64,000 nucleotides of DNA from Shewanella eurypsychrophilus (GTDB lineage: Bacteria; Pseudomonadota; Gammaproteobacteria; Enterobacterales; Shewanellaceae), in assembly GCF_007004545.3 (NCBI RefSeq), contig NZ_CP045503.2, positions 4,896,001 to 4,960,000 of the forward strand, read 5' to 3'. Positions 18,113 to 27,101 of this stretch are shown piece after piece. The position numbers and the translations under genes were made by a program. The stretch's first letter is position 1. Each line of letters begins with the position of its first letter. Under the pieces are notes generated by a model. It was not told the origin of the DNA. It worked only from the letters and a program-made list of their open reading frames with translations, and did no database searches.

Positions 18113-20974
18113 TTACAGTAAAACCTTCTGATAAATATCAACAACACACTGAGCATGATCCTTAACATGCTCCCAGGCAATCTGCCCTGGTTTTTGCTGC
18201 AGGGTTAATCTATGGCTTTCATCACGTAGAAAAAAATAGGCCTGAGTAAGGGACTGTACATCCATCAATGGTAAAAGTTCGAGTTCACCTAAGGTTTCAA
18301 AAATTCTTAAATTATCGGACCAAGTTGATAGCTCACTGTATTCATGTGAATTCGCCAGAACTAAATACTGAGCAATAAACTCAATATCGGCTATGCCTCC
18401 TTCGCTTTGCTTAAGGTCGAACATGCCTTTGTCTACTTTTAGCAGGTGCTCCCGCATCTTAAGCCGCATTTCTCTGACCTCTTTCGCCAGTTGCTTCTTA
18501 TCTCTTTGTGCTTCAATGACCTGTGATCTAAGATGGCTGAATCTGCTAGAAAGAGTATTTGAGCCAAACATAAACCTAGCTCTCACTAAAGCTTGATGCT
18601 CCCATGTCCACGCCTCTTCAGCCTGATATTGACCGAAATTTTCAATTTCACTCACCAACAAACCAGATGCTCCCGATGGACGCAAACGCATATCAACTTC
18701 ATAAAGCTCTCCAGAAGTTGTTCGAGTAGAAAATAGGTGCAGTATTCGCTGAGCGAGCTTTAGATAGAAATGGCCGATCTCAATAGCCCGCTCGCCATTA
18801 GTCTCAGTGTTATTAGGAAATCGTTCGCGGGAGTAATTATGCAGAAACACCAGATCGAGATCTGAACCATAACCAAGTTCAGTACCACCCGCTTTACCGT
18901 AACCCACAACGGCAAAACCCATATCACCCGCTTCAAGATGAGTCGGTACACCATGACGGGCGCTCACTTGTAACCATGCCTGTGTAACAACTTGCTCAAT
19001 AATGGCCTCTGATAACAAGGTGAGATGATCACTCACTTGCCTAACAGGCAATACGCCAGTGACATCCGCAGCAGCTATTTTCAGTTGCTGGGCTAATTTA
19101 AATTGGCGTAATACCTCCATCTGTTGCTCCATATCTTCTTCAGGAACCCGAAGGAGATACTGCCTCAACTCACTACCATAATCATCCAGTGAGGTCGTAT
19201 CATATAGCTGAGTCGGATCGATTAACTCGTCGAGTAACATAGGAAATTTAGCTAACTGCTGTGCTATCCATGGACTCGCCTGACAAAGACTGACTAATTG
19301 TTGTCTGGCTCCTGGATTTTCATAGAGCAGTTCTAGATAGGTTGTCCGTGTCAGAATTTGATCTAACACCTTAGTCACTGACTCAAAGGCCTTAGATGGC
19401 GAGGATAAATGGGTAAACTCACGTAATAGCCAAGGCATTAGCTTGTCTAAGGTATCTCGACCACGTGGCCCGATACTGCGTTTTGATACTGTTTCACGCC
19501 ATTGCTTGAGAATGGGCCAAAGCAGAGGATCATCAATAGACTGGTCAACGATTAATCCTTGAGCATGGTCATCTTCCTGAACGTTCCACAGATCTTGAGT
19601 CCATAGATCTGTGATCTCATCTTGCTCATGTCCACCGACCGTATCTTGAAAGTGGCGGTGGATCTTAGCCATAGCTGACTCGATATGGGTCCTAAGTTCA
19701 GCTTCAGAAGCCATGCCCAGACTGTGACATAGGCGATACCAGTCTACAGCATTATCAGGTAACGTCTGAGTCTGCTTATCTCCGATAGCTTGCAATAAGT
19801 TCTCAACTCTTCTTAACAACATATAACTTTGCTTAAGCTCATCCACTGCCAGGTATTCGAGCTGACCCAAGCTATACAAGGTATCGATTGCGGCAAAAAG
19901 GCTCTGTTGACGCAAAGCTGGTTCACGTCCGCCACGGATAAGTTGAAAGCTTTGAATAACAAACTCAACTTCGCGAATACCACCGGCACCTAACTTGATA
20001 TTATCGGTTAACTGTCTGCGCCTGACCTCTTGAGTGATCAATTGTTTCATCTTACGCAAAGATTCAATGGCGGAAAAATCGATATAACGACGGTAAACAA
20101 AGGGTCTTAGCATAGAGTGCAGCTCGTCAGAATAGGCCGTCCAGGGGCCTAGTGCTCTAGCTTTCACCATGGCATAGCGTTCCCAATCTCTGCCCTGCTC
20201 TTGATAGTAATCCTCAAGACCACTGAAACTCACCACAAGGGGGCCACTTTCTCCATAGGGGCGCAGGCGCATATCGACGCGATATACAAAACCATCAACA
20301 GTCACCTGATGCAGTAAATTAATTAACCTTTGGCCCATACGAATAAAGAACTGTTGATTCTCAGTTTTTCTACGCCCACCTTGGGTTTCACCATGCTCTG
20401 GAAAGGTGAAGATAAGATCAATATCAGAGGAAAAGTTAAGCTCACGGCCACCCAGCTTTCCCATTCCTAGCACTAATAATGGCTGAGGATTCCCATCGGC
20501 ATCACAAGGTGTTCCTAGTTGATTGCACATGTCGCGGTAAAGCCAGTCACGTCCGGCGATAATAAACGCTTCTGAAAGCGCAGAAAGATCGAGTAATGAA
20601 TCTTCAAGACTGACATAACCGAAAAAATCCCGCCAAGCCAAACGCACCATTTGAAAGTTTCGGTAACATCTCAATGCGGATTTGACACTCTCTTCATTGG
20701 AGCATGTCTCGAGGAGTTCATGTAACTCTCGATCGAAACTCTGACGTTCAAGGCTCTCAAGCTTTCCGCTGAAAAGTGCAGGGACCCACTCGGGATGGCG
20801 ACACAATTGCTCGGCGATATAATCACTCAGTCCCATGATGCGATAGAGTTCACCAGCCTGAGAGGTATTCAGTTCAGTTTCAAGCGTTGACCATACCTCA
20901 TTAAGCCTTTGCCAGTAACGATCTGCGACTTCAGAGATAAAGGCAGATAAAGGCTTGTCACTGATATTTTCCAT
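18113..20974 (-). CDS. glnE: Bifunctional glutamine synthetase adenylyltransferase/deadenylase
   Basis: 953 residues, close to E. coli GlnE (946). It adenylylates and deadenylylates glutamine synthetase in response to PII and glutamine. Two nucleotidyltransferase domains are visible: the N-terminal one with LGMGKLGGRELNFSSDIDL (about residue 170) and the C-terminal one with VGYGKAGGTELGYGSDLDL (about 685), each followed by the family's RLRPxGxSGxLV signature. The start is the ATG at 20974 (MENISDK); a TTG seven codons upstream is less likely. In E. coli glnE directly follows ygiF; here the CYTH gene lies 7.6 kb away, with a PspA-type cluster between them. A 13-bp palindrome lies 33 bases upstream of the start. 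Confidence 0.96.
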   Translation of the reverse strand: MENISDKPLSAFISEVADRYWQRLNEVWSTLETELNTSQAGELYRIMGLSDYIAEQLCRHPEWVPALFSGKLESLERQSFDRELHELLETCSNEESVKSALRCYRNFQMVRLAWRDFFGYVSLEDSLLDLSALSEAFIIAGRDWLYRDMCNQLGTPCDADGNPQPLLVLGMGKLGGRELNFSSDIDLIFTFPEHGETQGGRRKTENQQFFIRMGQRLINLLHQVTVDGFVYRVDMRLRPYGESGPLVVSFSGLEDYYQEQGRDWERYAMVKARALGPWTAYSDELHSMLRPFVYRRYIDFSAIESLRKMKQLITQEVRRRQLTDNIKLGAGGIREVEFVIQSFQLIRGGREPALRQQSLFAAIDTLYSLGQLEYLAVDELKQSYMLLRRVENLLQAIGDKQTQTLPDNAVDWYRLCHSLGMASEAELRTHIESAMAKIHRHFQDTVGGHEQDEITDLWTQDLWNVQEDDHAQGLIVDQSIDDPLLWPILKQWRETVSKRSIGPRGRDTLDKLMPWLLREFTHLSSPSKAFESVTKVLDQILTRTTYLELLYENPGARQQLVSLCQASPWIAQQLAKFPMLLDELIDPTQLYDTTSLDDYGSELRQYLLRVPEEDMEQQMEVLRQFKLAQQLKIAAADVTGVLPVRQVSDHLTLLSEAIIEQVVTQAWLQVSARHGVPTHLEAGDMGFAVVGYGKAGGTELGYGSDLDLVFLHNYSRERFPNNTETNGERAIEIGHFYLKLAQRILHLFSTRTTSGELYEVDMRLRPSGASGLLVSEIENFGQYQAEEAWTWEHQALVRARFMFGSNTLSSRFSHLRSQVIEAQRDKKQLAKEVREMRLKMREHLLKVDKGMFDLKQSEGGIADIEFIAQYLVLANSHEYSELSTWSDNLRIFETLGELELLPLMDVQSLTQAYFFLRDESHRLTLQQKPGQIAWEHVKDHAQCVVDIYQKVLL

Positions 20975-21006
20975 GGCAATAATAATCCCTAACAAATTTG
21001 GCTGTC

Positions 21007-21019
21007 GACATATTATGTC
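21007..21019. promoter_or_regulatory. Palindromic operator candidate GACATATTATGTC
   Basis: A perfect 13-bp palindrome between divergent glnE and the PspA-type cluster. The identical sequence recurs at 24989 and its reverse complement at 25023, ahead of the second half of the cluster. Related half-sites (TTATGTC at 21053) are nearby. Confidence 0.6.
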
Positions 21020-21244
21020 TTAGGTGATATAGATATGACGTAAATGATCCGCTTATGTCTCGAATGATATATATTAGTCACTGTCTTTAGTGAAAATGAC
21101 CAGTTGACTGATATTAGAGACAAAATGACTATTTATAATCTCATTTCAGAGGTTACTATAACCTAAGCAAGCGATATCTTGTGTAGTGAATGACTGTACA
21201 AAGAATATAAATTCTAGTTAACACCAATTAATAATGGAGAAAAC

Positions 21245-22204
21245 ATGGCAGCGATGCTTATGCGTATTCTCACTCTAACATTGCTAATAACCTTAGTGGG
21301 TTGTGGCGATGACAGGCCAGACAAAATTGCTCAGTTCCAGCAACTAGCCGGCCAGAGAATCGACACATTGGGCAAAATGCTCAACGACGGTCAGATCCGC
21401 AATGCAATGTTACTGAAACAGTACACCGGCATTATGGAAAGACAAAACCCAGACATGGCCCCTTTATTTAGTGAATTAGCTAAAGATGCCACCACAAACG
21501 GACCTATGTACTCATCGCTTGTGAATCGGTATCAAGGTCTGAGTAATGCCAGTAATTATGTGGATCTAGATCAACAATTAGCCGAAGCTGAAAATATCTA
21601 TCATGCAGCCGATCCAAGTCTGTATAACGATATGATCTCTGATCCGCTCAATGTTGTTGCTGATATGTCTAATGGCGCACTCGCAAGGGTAAACTCCATT
21701 AGCCGAGAAGCCGCAGCACTGGCCAACGGCGCCGATGATTTTGGTACGGGTAGTCAACTTGTGGGTAACCCAGGTTACGGTAACTGGCAGACCGGTTCGA
21801 ACGGCATGTCTTTCTGGGCCTGGTATGGCATGTACTCCATGTTCTCCAATGTAATGCGTGGACCTATCGGTTACGATCGTTGGTCTAGCCGCAGAAATTA
21901 CAGCTATTACAATGATGTTGGCCGCTCTCGCTATACCTCACCCAAGCAGGCTACGGCACAGAACAAAACCTTTGAACGCACCAAGAAGCAGTTCAATTCA
22001 CAAGGTAGAAAGTTCGATAGCCCTTATGCTAAATCTCGTACAGGCTCAACTAGCCTATCGAGACAAAGCACCAGTACACCTAAGGCGAGCACGACAGGCA
22101 CTCGCAGTAAAAGTGGCAGTAAGTTCCGTTCTAATTACTCTAAGAACAGTAACTTCCGTAATTCTAACAGTCGCACTACTCGCGGTGTACGCCGAGGCAA
22201 ATAG
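21245..22204 (+). CDS. Lipoprotein of unknown function, first gene of the PspA-type cluster
   Basis: 319 residues with a lipoprotein signal (LLITLVGCGDD, Cys about residue 19). Residues 20-170 are helical and polar; 170-215 carry a Gly/Trp/Tyr/Met-rich patch (NGMSFWAWYGMYSMFSNV); the last 100 residues are extremely Ser/Arg/Lys/Thr-rich and basic, a disordered tail unusual for an envelope lipoprotein that could bind anionic surfaces. ATG at 21245 follows GGAG by five bases. It ends 13 bases before the DUF350 gene, so the two share a transcript. I do not recognise the family; its position suggests an envelope partner of the DUF350 and PspA proteins. Confidence 0.7.
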   Translation: MAAMLMRILTLTLLITLVGCGDDRPDKIAQFQQLAGQRIDTLGKMLNDGQIRNAMLLKQYTGIMERQNPDMAPLFSELAKDATTNGPMYSSLVNRYQGLSNASNYVDLDQQLAEAENIYHAADPSLYNDMISDPLNVVADMSNGALARVNSISREAAALANGADDFGTGSQLVGNPGYGNWQTGSNGMSFWAWYGMYSMFSNVMRGPIGYDRWSSRRNYSYYNDVGRSRYTSPKQATAQNKTFERTKKQFNSQGRKFDSPYAKSRTGSTSLSRQSTSTPKASTTGTRSKSGSKFRSNYSKNSNFRNSNSRTTRGVRRGK

Positions 22205-22217
22205 GTAAGGAAATCAC

Positions 22218-23117
22218 ATGACATTTTTTCAAAACTTCGGCTTAACCACAGATCTCGCTATTATCTTAGTGATAGATCTGACCATTGCTATCATTCTGTT
22301 AACCTTGATGCGCTATCTACAAGGCTGGACAGCCAAAGTCGATAGCCGTGTCGAATTGGCTGAAAGAGATAACTTTGCCTTCGGTATCAGCACAGCTGGC
22401 GCCATAGCAGGTCTTGGTATCGTACTCACAGGTGCCATTTCAGGCGAGGCTGCTGACTCTTATCTTGTCGAAGCCATTGGTATGAGTATCTACGGTTTAT
22501 TTGGATTGTTCCTGATTAAGCTTGGTAGATTCCTGCACGATAAGATTGCGCTTAATGAGTTCAATAAAGGTGAGCAGATCCTCAAGGGTAATATTTCGGT
22601 GGCCATTGTTGATGCAAGCGCTGCGATTGCTACCGCCATCATCATTCGCTCAGTGCTTATCTGGGCTGAAGATTTGACACTTGATACCTTCATCGCCATC
22701 TTCAGTGCTTTTGCGGTTTCACAACTAATGCTGGTCCTGCTAACCCGTTTTCGCGAACACAGATATGCTAAACGAAACCAAGAAGCTTCAATGCAAGATG
22801 CCCTAGTTCAAGGACATAAAGCGGTCGCCATTCGCCATAGCGGCTACATGCTTGCCATGGCTTTAAGCTTCAATGCGGCGAGTCATTTCATCGTCTATAA
22901 CCCTGAAGCTTATATCGCGAACTTGGTTGGTTGGCTAGTCTTCTCTGTGATCATGCTGGTTGCACTGTCTGTACTCATTAAAATTGTAAAGAAACTAGTA
23001 CTGTCAAATATCAACTTAGCTCAAGAAGTTGAGCAGCAGCATAATATTGGTATCGCGACCGTAGAGTTAGCGATCAGTGTGGCAGTGGCTCTCATTTTGA
23101 CGAGCTTAATGTACTAG
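22218..23117 (+). CDS. Tandem DUF350 inner-membrane protein (YjfL-like)
   Basis: 299 residues with about eight TM helices, apparently a duplicated DUF350 unit: the first half has FGISTAGAIAGLGIVLTGAI and LKGNISVAIVDASAAIATAI, the second has ALSFNAASHFIVY and NIGIATVELAISVAVALILT. E. coli YjfL is a single-unit version of about 130 residues encoded beside the PspA homologue YjfJ. The molecular function is unknown; association with PspA, ATP-grasp or spermidine-synthase-like enzymes is a recurring neighbourhood. TAAGGA precedes the ATG by about 7 bases. A terminator follows at 23141. Confidence 0.85.
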   Translation: MTFFQNFGLTTDLAIILVIDLTIAIILLTLMRYLQGWTAKVDSRVELAERDNFAFGISTAGAIAGLGIVLTGAISGEAADSYLVEAIGMSIYGLFGLFLIKLGRFLHDKIALNEFNKGEQILKGNISVAIVDASAAIATAIIIRSVLIWAEDLTLDTFIAIFSAFAVSQLMLVLLTRFREHRYAKRNQEASMQDALVQGHKAVAIRHSGYMLAMALSFNAASHFIVYNPEAYIANLVGWLVFSVIMLVALSVLIKIVKKLVLSNINLAQEVEQQHNIGIATVELAISVAVALILTSLMY

Positions 23118-23140
23118 AAAAATTGATGTGCTAACCCTAA

Positions 23141-23177
23141 AAAATACGGTTAATCATTTGATTAGCCGTTTTATTTT
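23141..23177 (+). terminator. Intrinsic terminator after the DUF350 gene
   Basis: Nine-bp stem CGGTTAATC / GATTAGCCG with one G-U pair and a 4-base loop, flanked by AAAA and TTTTATTTT. It may separate the first two genes from the next one or attenuate read-through. Confidence 0.75.
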
Positions 23178-23198
23178 ATATTGAAGTAAGAGATATCA

Positions 23199-24926
23199 GT
23201 GACAAAAACTGCAGACACCACCGCGCCGAACTCAACAGAAAAGAAACTGAGCTGGTTTGACGATACTTTACTGCTTGGCATCATGGCTGTACTTGCTGGA
23301 TGTGGATTAATTTATGAATATCTGCTGTCTCATTATGCCGGTCGTATTTTAGGAGCATTAGAAGCCGCCATATACACCATGATTGGTCTAATGATCGTCT
23401 CTATGGGTATCGGTGCCTTCGCCGCCAGAAAGATACGCTGTGCATTTACCGGCTTTGCAGTGCTAGAACTCAGTGTTGCCCTATGTGGCTCTCTAGCGAT
23501 ATTAATCACAGCTGCGGTTATCGGATTTGGTCAACAGCTGCCCCTCATCATTGCTAGCACCTTAGGTCTACCGCCTGATCAACTGCCTGAGGGCGGCTTT
23601 ATCGGCTTGTTACAGCATCTGAGCGAATATCTACCCTACTTCTGGGGCGTATTACTCGGCTTGATGATCGGCATGGAGATCCCGCTCATTGCTCGTGTAA
23701 GGCAATCTCTGTGTGATGAGCACCTAATGCACAATGCTGGCACCATTTACGGAGCCGATTATGTCGGTGCAGGTATTGGCGCGGCCATTTGGGTGAGCTT
23801 TATGCTTGCCATAGATATACAGCTTGCAGCAGCCATGACTGCGAGTTTCAATCTCCTAGCAGGCTTTATCTTCATCTGGCGCTTCTGGGATCGTATTCGT
23901 TTCGTCAAAACCTTACTCATTGGCCATTTTGTCGCATCAGGCATCTTACTGTTACTTGCTTGGCATGGACCCGGCTGGGAGCAAAACTTCAATAACCTAC
24001 TCTATAAAGATAACGTTATTTATGCTAAATCGACTCGCTTTCAGCAGCTCACGTTTACCGAGCGCTTGAGAGGCAGTGGTATTGATCCTGTATATTCACT
24101 CTATATTAATGGTCGACTACAGTTCTCTAGCCAAGATGAGCATATCTATCACGCCTTTTTGGTCCATCCAACCATGGAAGCATCAGCTCGCCACGATAAG
24201 GTGTTGATCATTGGCGGTGGCGATGGATTAGGGCTAAAACAAGTATTAAAGTGGCAACCTAAACACGTCACCTTAATGGATCTTGATAAAGATCTACTTG
24301 GCCTTTTCACCTCTCATGATGCGGATATGCCTAAGCGCCTAAGCCAAACGTTACTCAAACTAAACGGTGATGCTCTCAATGACCCTAGGGTCGATGTCGT
24401 CGTCGATGATGCGTTTAATGGGGTTGATAAACTACTGAAAAAAGGGGCTAAATATGATGTCATCATAGTCGATCTCCCCGATCCCAGTCATCCAGATCTT
24501 AACAAGCTATACTCAGATCTTTTTTATAAGAAACTAAAGGAACTCTTAAGTGCAGATGGGGCTCTAACGGTACAGTCTACCTCACCTTATCATGCGCCGA
24601 AGGCCTTTATTTCAGTGGGTAAAACCTTAGCTTTGGCCGGTTTTGAAGTCAGTCAATATCACCACAATGTCCCAAGTTTCGGTGAATGGGGCTGGAGTAT
24701 CGCCACCGCATCGGGCAAAAATGCCAAGGCACGATTGAGTGACATCAAACAGCTATCTATAACAGATGACTGGCTAACACCAGGGTTGATCAAGGGGTCT
24801 TTCGAGTTCCCCGGGAACTTCTATCAAGAGATAGATAGCATTGAAGCCAACCGAATTGGCTCAATGCAGTTATATCAGTATCACCAACAAGCTTGGATCG
24901 AAAATCAGGGGGTCACACTCTTCTGA
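23199..24926 (+). CDS. Membrane-bound spermidine synthase-like protein
   Basis: 575 residues in two parts. Residues 20-255 hold about seven TM helices (for example LLGIMAVLAGCGLIYEYLL). Residues 260-575 are a spermidine-synthase-type Rossmann domain with the SAM-binding loop IIGGGDGLGLKQVLKW and a catalytic-type VDLPDPSHPD. In this superfamily the domain transfers aminopropyl from decarboxylated SAM, but membrane-fused versions near PspA and DUF350 genes have no established substrate; an envelope or lipid-linked amine is an inference. The start is a GTG at 23199. It precedes the DUF2170 gene by about 120 bases containing two operator palindromes. Confidence 0.88.
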   Translation: MTKTADTTAPNSTEKKLSWFDDTLLLGIMAVLAGCGLIYEYLLSHYAGRILGALEAAIYTMIGLMIVSMGIGAFAARKIRCAFTGFAVLELSVALCGSLAILITAAVIGFGQQLPLIIASTLGLPPDQLPEGGFIGLLQHLSEYLPYFWGVLLGLMIGMEIPLIARVRQSLCDEHLMHNAGTIYGADYVGAGIGAAIWVSFMLAIDIQLAAAMTASFNLLAGFIFIWRFWDRIRFVKTLLIGHFVASGILLLLAWHGPGWEQNFNNLLYKDNVIYAKSTRFQQLTFTERLRGSGIDPVYSLYINGRLQFSSQDEHIYHAFLVHPTMEASARHDKVLIIGGGDGLGLKQVLKWQPKHVTLMDLDKDLLGLFTSHDADMPKRLSQTLLKLNGDALNDPRVDVVVDDAFNGVDKLLKKGAKYDVIIVDLPDPSHPDLNKLYSDLFYKKLKELLSADGALTVQSTSPYHAPKAFISVGKTLALAGFEVSQYHHNVPSFGEWGWSIATASGKNAKARLSDIKQLSITDDWLTPGLIKGSFEFPGNFYQEIDSIEANRIGSMQLYQYHQQAWIENQGVTLF

Positions 24927-24980
24927 GCCAAAAGACTGAGCAATGAACCGAATTCAGGACAAATGAATTTTCTGAAAAAA

Positions 24981-25014
24981 TAGCACTTGACATATTATGT
25001 CCTAGTGCTATCTT
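24981..25014 (+). promoter_or_regulatory. Promoter overlapped by palindromic operator ahead of the DUF2170-PspA genes
   Basis: The perfect palindrome GACATATTATGTC (24989-25001) is flanked by matching arms TAGCACT (24981) and AGTGCTA (25004). TTGACA at 24988-24993 inside it is a consensus -35 box; TATCTT at 25009-25014 could be the -10, although the 15-bp spacer is short. A regulator bound here would cover the -35 element. Confidence 0.5.
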
Positions 25015-25022
25015 TAACCGCA

Positions 25023-25035
25023 GACATAATATGTC
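25023..25035. promoter_or_regulatory. Second palindromic operator copy directly upstream of the DUF2170 ribosome binding site
   Basis: GACATAATATGTC, the reverse complement of the copies at 21007 and 24989. With the neighbouring bases, TTGACATATTATGTC and GACATAATATGTCAA form an inverted pair about 34 bp apart centre to centre. It ends two bases before AGAGG (25038-25042). Confidence 0.6.
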
Positions 25036-25048
25036 AAAGAGGACAAAT

Positions 25049-25462
25049 ATGAATATCCACAGTATTGCTAACCACCTCAATGATCTTTGTGACCAAAGTC
25101 ATACAGGCCTTCAATTTGATTGTTATCCTATCGATGGCGATGTTGAAGTTTTACAGGTCAATGTCCTTGGACGTGAAGAGATCCCAGTATTTGTATCGGT
25201 AACTGAGAACCAAGTTTTGTGTATTAGTTATCTTTGGGGTGAGGAAGAAGTTAAGCAAGACAGTCGCATGGAGATGTTCGAAACCATGCTAGAGCTTAAC
25301 ATCCCAATGCCACTGTCATCATTTGCAAAAGTTGATGATAAATATGTGGTTTATGGCGCACTTTCAGTGCAATCAGATATGGAAGAGATAGAGCAAGAGT
25401 TATCCGTTCTATCTGACAACTGTTTGGAAGTTATCGACGAGATGTCTGACTTCCTCAAGTAA
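25049..25462 (+). CDS. yjfI: DUF2170-family protein (YjfI-like)
   Basis: 137 residues, soluble and acidic, matching the DUF2170 family (E. coli YjfI), which is almost always encoded next to a PspA homologue. Recognisable stretches are LGREEIPVFVSVTENQVLCISYLW and LELNIPMPLSSFAKVDDKYVVYGAL. The function is unknown; it probably partners PspA. The ATG at 25049 follows AGAGG by six bases. The in-frame ATG at 25031 lies inside the operator palindrome and has no ribosome binding site. PspA follows after 83 bases. Confidence 0.88.
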   Translation: MNIHSIANHLNDLCDQSHTGLQFDCYPIDGDVEVLQVNVLGREEIPVFVSVTENQVLCISYLWGEEEVKQDSRMEMFETMLELNIPMPLSSFAKVDDKYVVYGALSVQSDMEEIEQELSVLSDNCLEVIDEMSDFLK

Positions 25463-25545
25463 TGCAAACGCATTTAATTAACTAAATTTGTAAGTAATGA
25501 CGCAGATAGAAGTCAGTGTTATTACCTAATTAAAGGAGCCACATC

Positions 25546-26232
25546 ATGGGCATACTAAACAAGATTTTAACCGCTTTCCGTGGCGGCGCTACCGAAGTTG
25601 GCCAAGGCATCGTTGATGCTAACTCTACACGTATTTTCGAACAAGAGATCCGTGATGCAGAGAAGCACCTAACCAAGGCTAAGCGTGAACTGACTGACGT
25701 AATGGCTAAAGAGATGCAAGCTAGCCGTGAAGTTGATCGCCTAAAGCGCTCTATTGCTGAGCACGAAGGTTTCGCGACCCAAGCACTTGAACAGGAAAAT
25801 GAAGCTCTTGCCTTAGAAGTTGCTGAGAAGATTTCTCAACTTGACCAAGAGCTTGCTGAGCAGTTATCAGCTAATGATAACTTCAGTGCACATGCTGCAC
25901 GTCTGAAAGAGCTAGTACGTAAAACGGAACGCCAACTAACAGACTACCAACGTCAACTTACTATGGTAAAGACCACTGAAAGCGTACAGAAAGCAACGGC
26001 GAGTATCACAGACTCTTTCGCTGGAAGTAATTCAAAACTACTTAATGCTAAAGACTCTTTAGAGCGCATAAAAGCACGTCAGCAGCAATTTGATGATCGC
26101 CTCGTCGCATCAGAGCAGCTAGCCGATGAAAATAGCGATAAGTCCTTGCATGCTAAACTTGCTGAAGCAGGCATTGGCGAGCAAAAGTCTAACGCTAATG
26201 CAGTACTTGATCGCCTTAAAGCGCGTAAGTAA
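25546..26232 (+). CDS. PspA/IM30-family envelope stress protein (YjfJ-like)
   Basis: 228 residues, almost entirely alpha-helical with heptad-rich coiled coil between about 25 and 190, as in PspA/Vipp1/YjfJ (ESCRT-III-like membrane-remodelling proteins). It starts with an amphipathic MGILNKILTAFRGGA helix that would bind stressed inner membrane. It differs from canonical PspA in its neighbours: no pspBC or pspF is present; instead it is flanked by DUF2170 and DUF2491, the yjfIJK arrangement of E. coli. A strong AAAGGAG precedes the ATG. A clear terminator follows 60 bases downstream. Confidence 0.9.
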   Translation: MGILNKILTAFRGGATEVGQGIVDANSTRIFEQEIRDAEKHLTKAKRELTDVMAKEMQASREVDRLKRSIAEHEGFATQALEQENEALALEVAEKISQLDQELAEQLSANDNFSAHAARLKELVRKTERQLTDYQRQLTMVKTTESVQKATASITDSFAGSNSKLLNAKDSLERIKARQQQFDDRLVASEQLADENSDKSLHAKLAEAGIGEQKSNANAVLDRLKARK

Positions 26233-26293
26233 CCACCATTAGCTTTTACATGAAGTTAGCCACTAACCTTTCATGCATTGACTAAGAATAAAG

Positions 26294-26325
26294 CGCTTTT
26301 CTTATGACTAAGAAAGGCGTTTTTT
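26294..26325 (+). terminator. Intrinsic terminator after the PspA gene
   Basis: Eleven-bp stem CGCTTTTCTTA / TAAGAAAGGCG (one G-U pair) with loop TGAC, followed by TTTTTT. It lies between the PspA and DUF2491 genes, so DUF2491 expression needs read-through or its own promoter. Confidence 0.85.
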
Positions 26326-26357
26326 CGTCAAAGCAAATCAACAACTCAGGAGTGATG

Positions 26358-27011
26358 ATGAGTTTCTTAAAAGGTCTTTTTGGGAAAAAAGAAGTCCCCA
26401 CACGTCAACTTGACCATCCCTCGAAGCTCCTCAAGGGAGATATGATATCTCTTGATGATAGCTTTGCCTTGCCCCCGCAGTTGCGCGGTCAACAACTTAG
26501 GGTTGAGTCTATCAGCACTTACGAATACCAACGTAAACAGCAAACAGAATGGGCACTAAAGGGACACGGTAGCGATACCTTATTTCTCTCTTTAGATGAA
26601 GATGATGAAACCTATCTCGCATTTTCAATCAAGATCAATCGCTCTATTGTGGAACAGATTTTCGATCTCGAACAATTCGGCGCTATTTTTGAAGAAAACG
26701 AGCAAGCCCTATTATCCACACAATCTTTACCAAAAGAGTTAGTCACTGAGTTTTCTCAATGGTTAGGTGAGACTTATCATCAGGTCAACTTCGCACAATT
26801 TGGTTATTTTCACCGTGAGGACTATCGAGACAAAAAGCCACCTCAGGATGCTGAAGGACCAACGGGTGATGAGTTCGAATCTTACCACTGCCTTGACGAA
26901 GATGAAAAATATGCCCTTGATGTTGAAGTCTATGCAGATGGAGATACCGATGTCATGTTAACCTTATACCGACCTCTTTCCGATATACGAGATTATTGGC
27001 CGGGGAAATAA
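26358..27011 (+). CDS. yjfK: DUF2491-family protein (YjfK-like)
   Basis: 217 residues matching E. coli YjfK (DUF2491), the third member of the conserved yjfIJK set. The N-terminal FLKGLFGKKE is basic and hydrophobic; the rest is soluble and acidic, with conserved-looking blocks such as DMISLDDSFALPPQLRGQ and YALDVEVYADGDTDVMLTLYRP. The function is unknown; genomic context ties it to the PspA system. The start is the ATG at 26358, five bases after AGGAG; an upstream in-frame ATG at 26304 lies inside the terminator hairpin and is rejected. Confidence 0.85.
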   Translation: MSFLKGLFGKKEVPTRQLDHPSKLLKGDMISLDDSFALPPQLRGQQLRVESISTYEYQRKQQTEWALKGHGSDTLFLSLDEDDETYLAFSIKINRSIVEQIFDLEQFGAIFEENEQALLSTQSLPKELVTEFSQWLGETYHQVNFAQFGYFHREDYRDKKPPQDAEGPTGDEFESYHCLDEDEKYALDVEVYADGDTDVMLTLYRPLSDIRDYWPGK

Positions 27012-27017
27012 GCTTTA

Positions 27018-27062
27018 GAGTTCCTAGAACCTCATTTTCAATCACCAAGGTACTAGGAACTC
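27018..27062. repeat. Perfect 10-bp inverted repeat between DUF2491 and the next gene
   Basis: GAGTTCCTAG (27018-27027) and CTAGGAACTC (27053-27062) with an inner ACCT/AGGT pairing. No T-run follows, so it is a weak terminator at best. Its CTAG-rich arms resemble the ends of the element at 28304-28629, so it may be a relic of a related repeat. Confidence 0.5.
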
Positions 27063-27101
27063 AGTTTCAAAAATATGATTCAATTTTTAAGGTAATACCG
27101 A

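Noticed and set aside
26304..26357. Upstream in-frame start for the DUF2491 gene
   Set aside because: It lies inside a strong terminator hairpin and has no ribosome binding site; AGGAG precedes the ATG at 26358.
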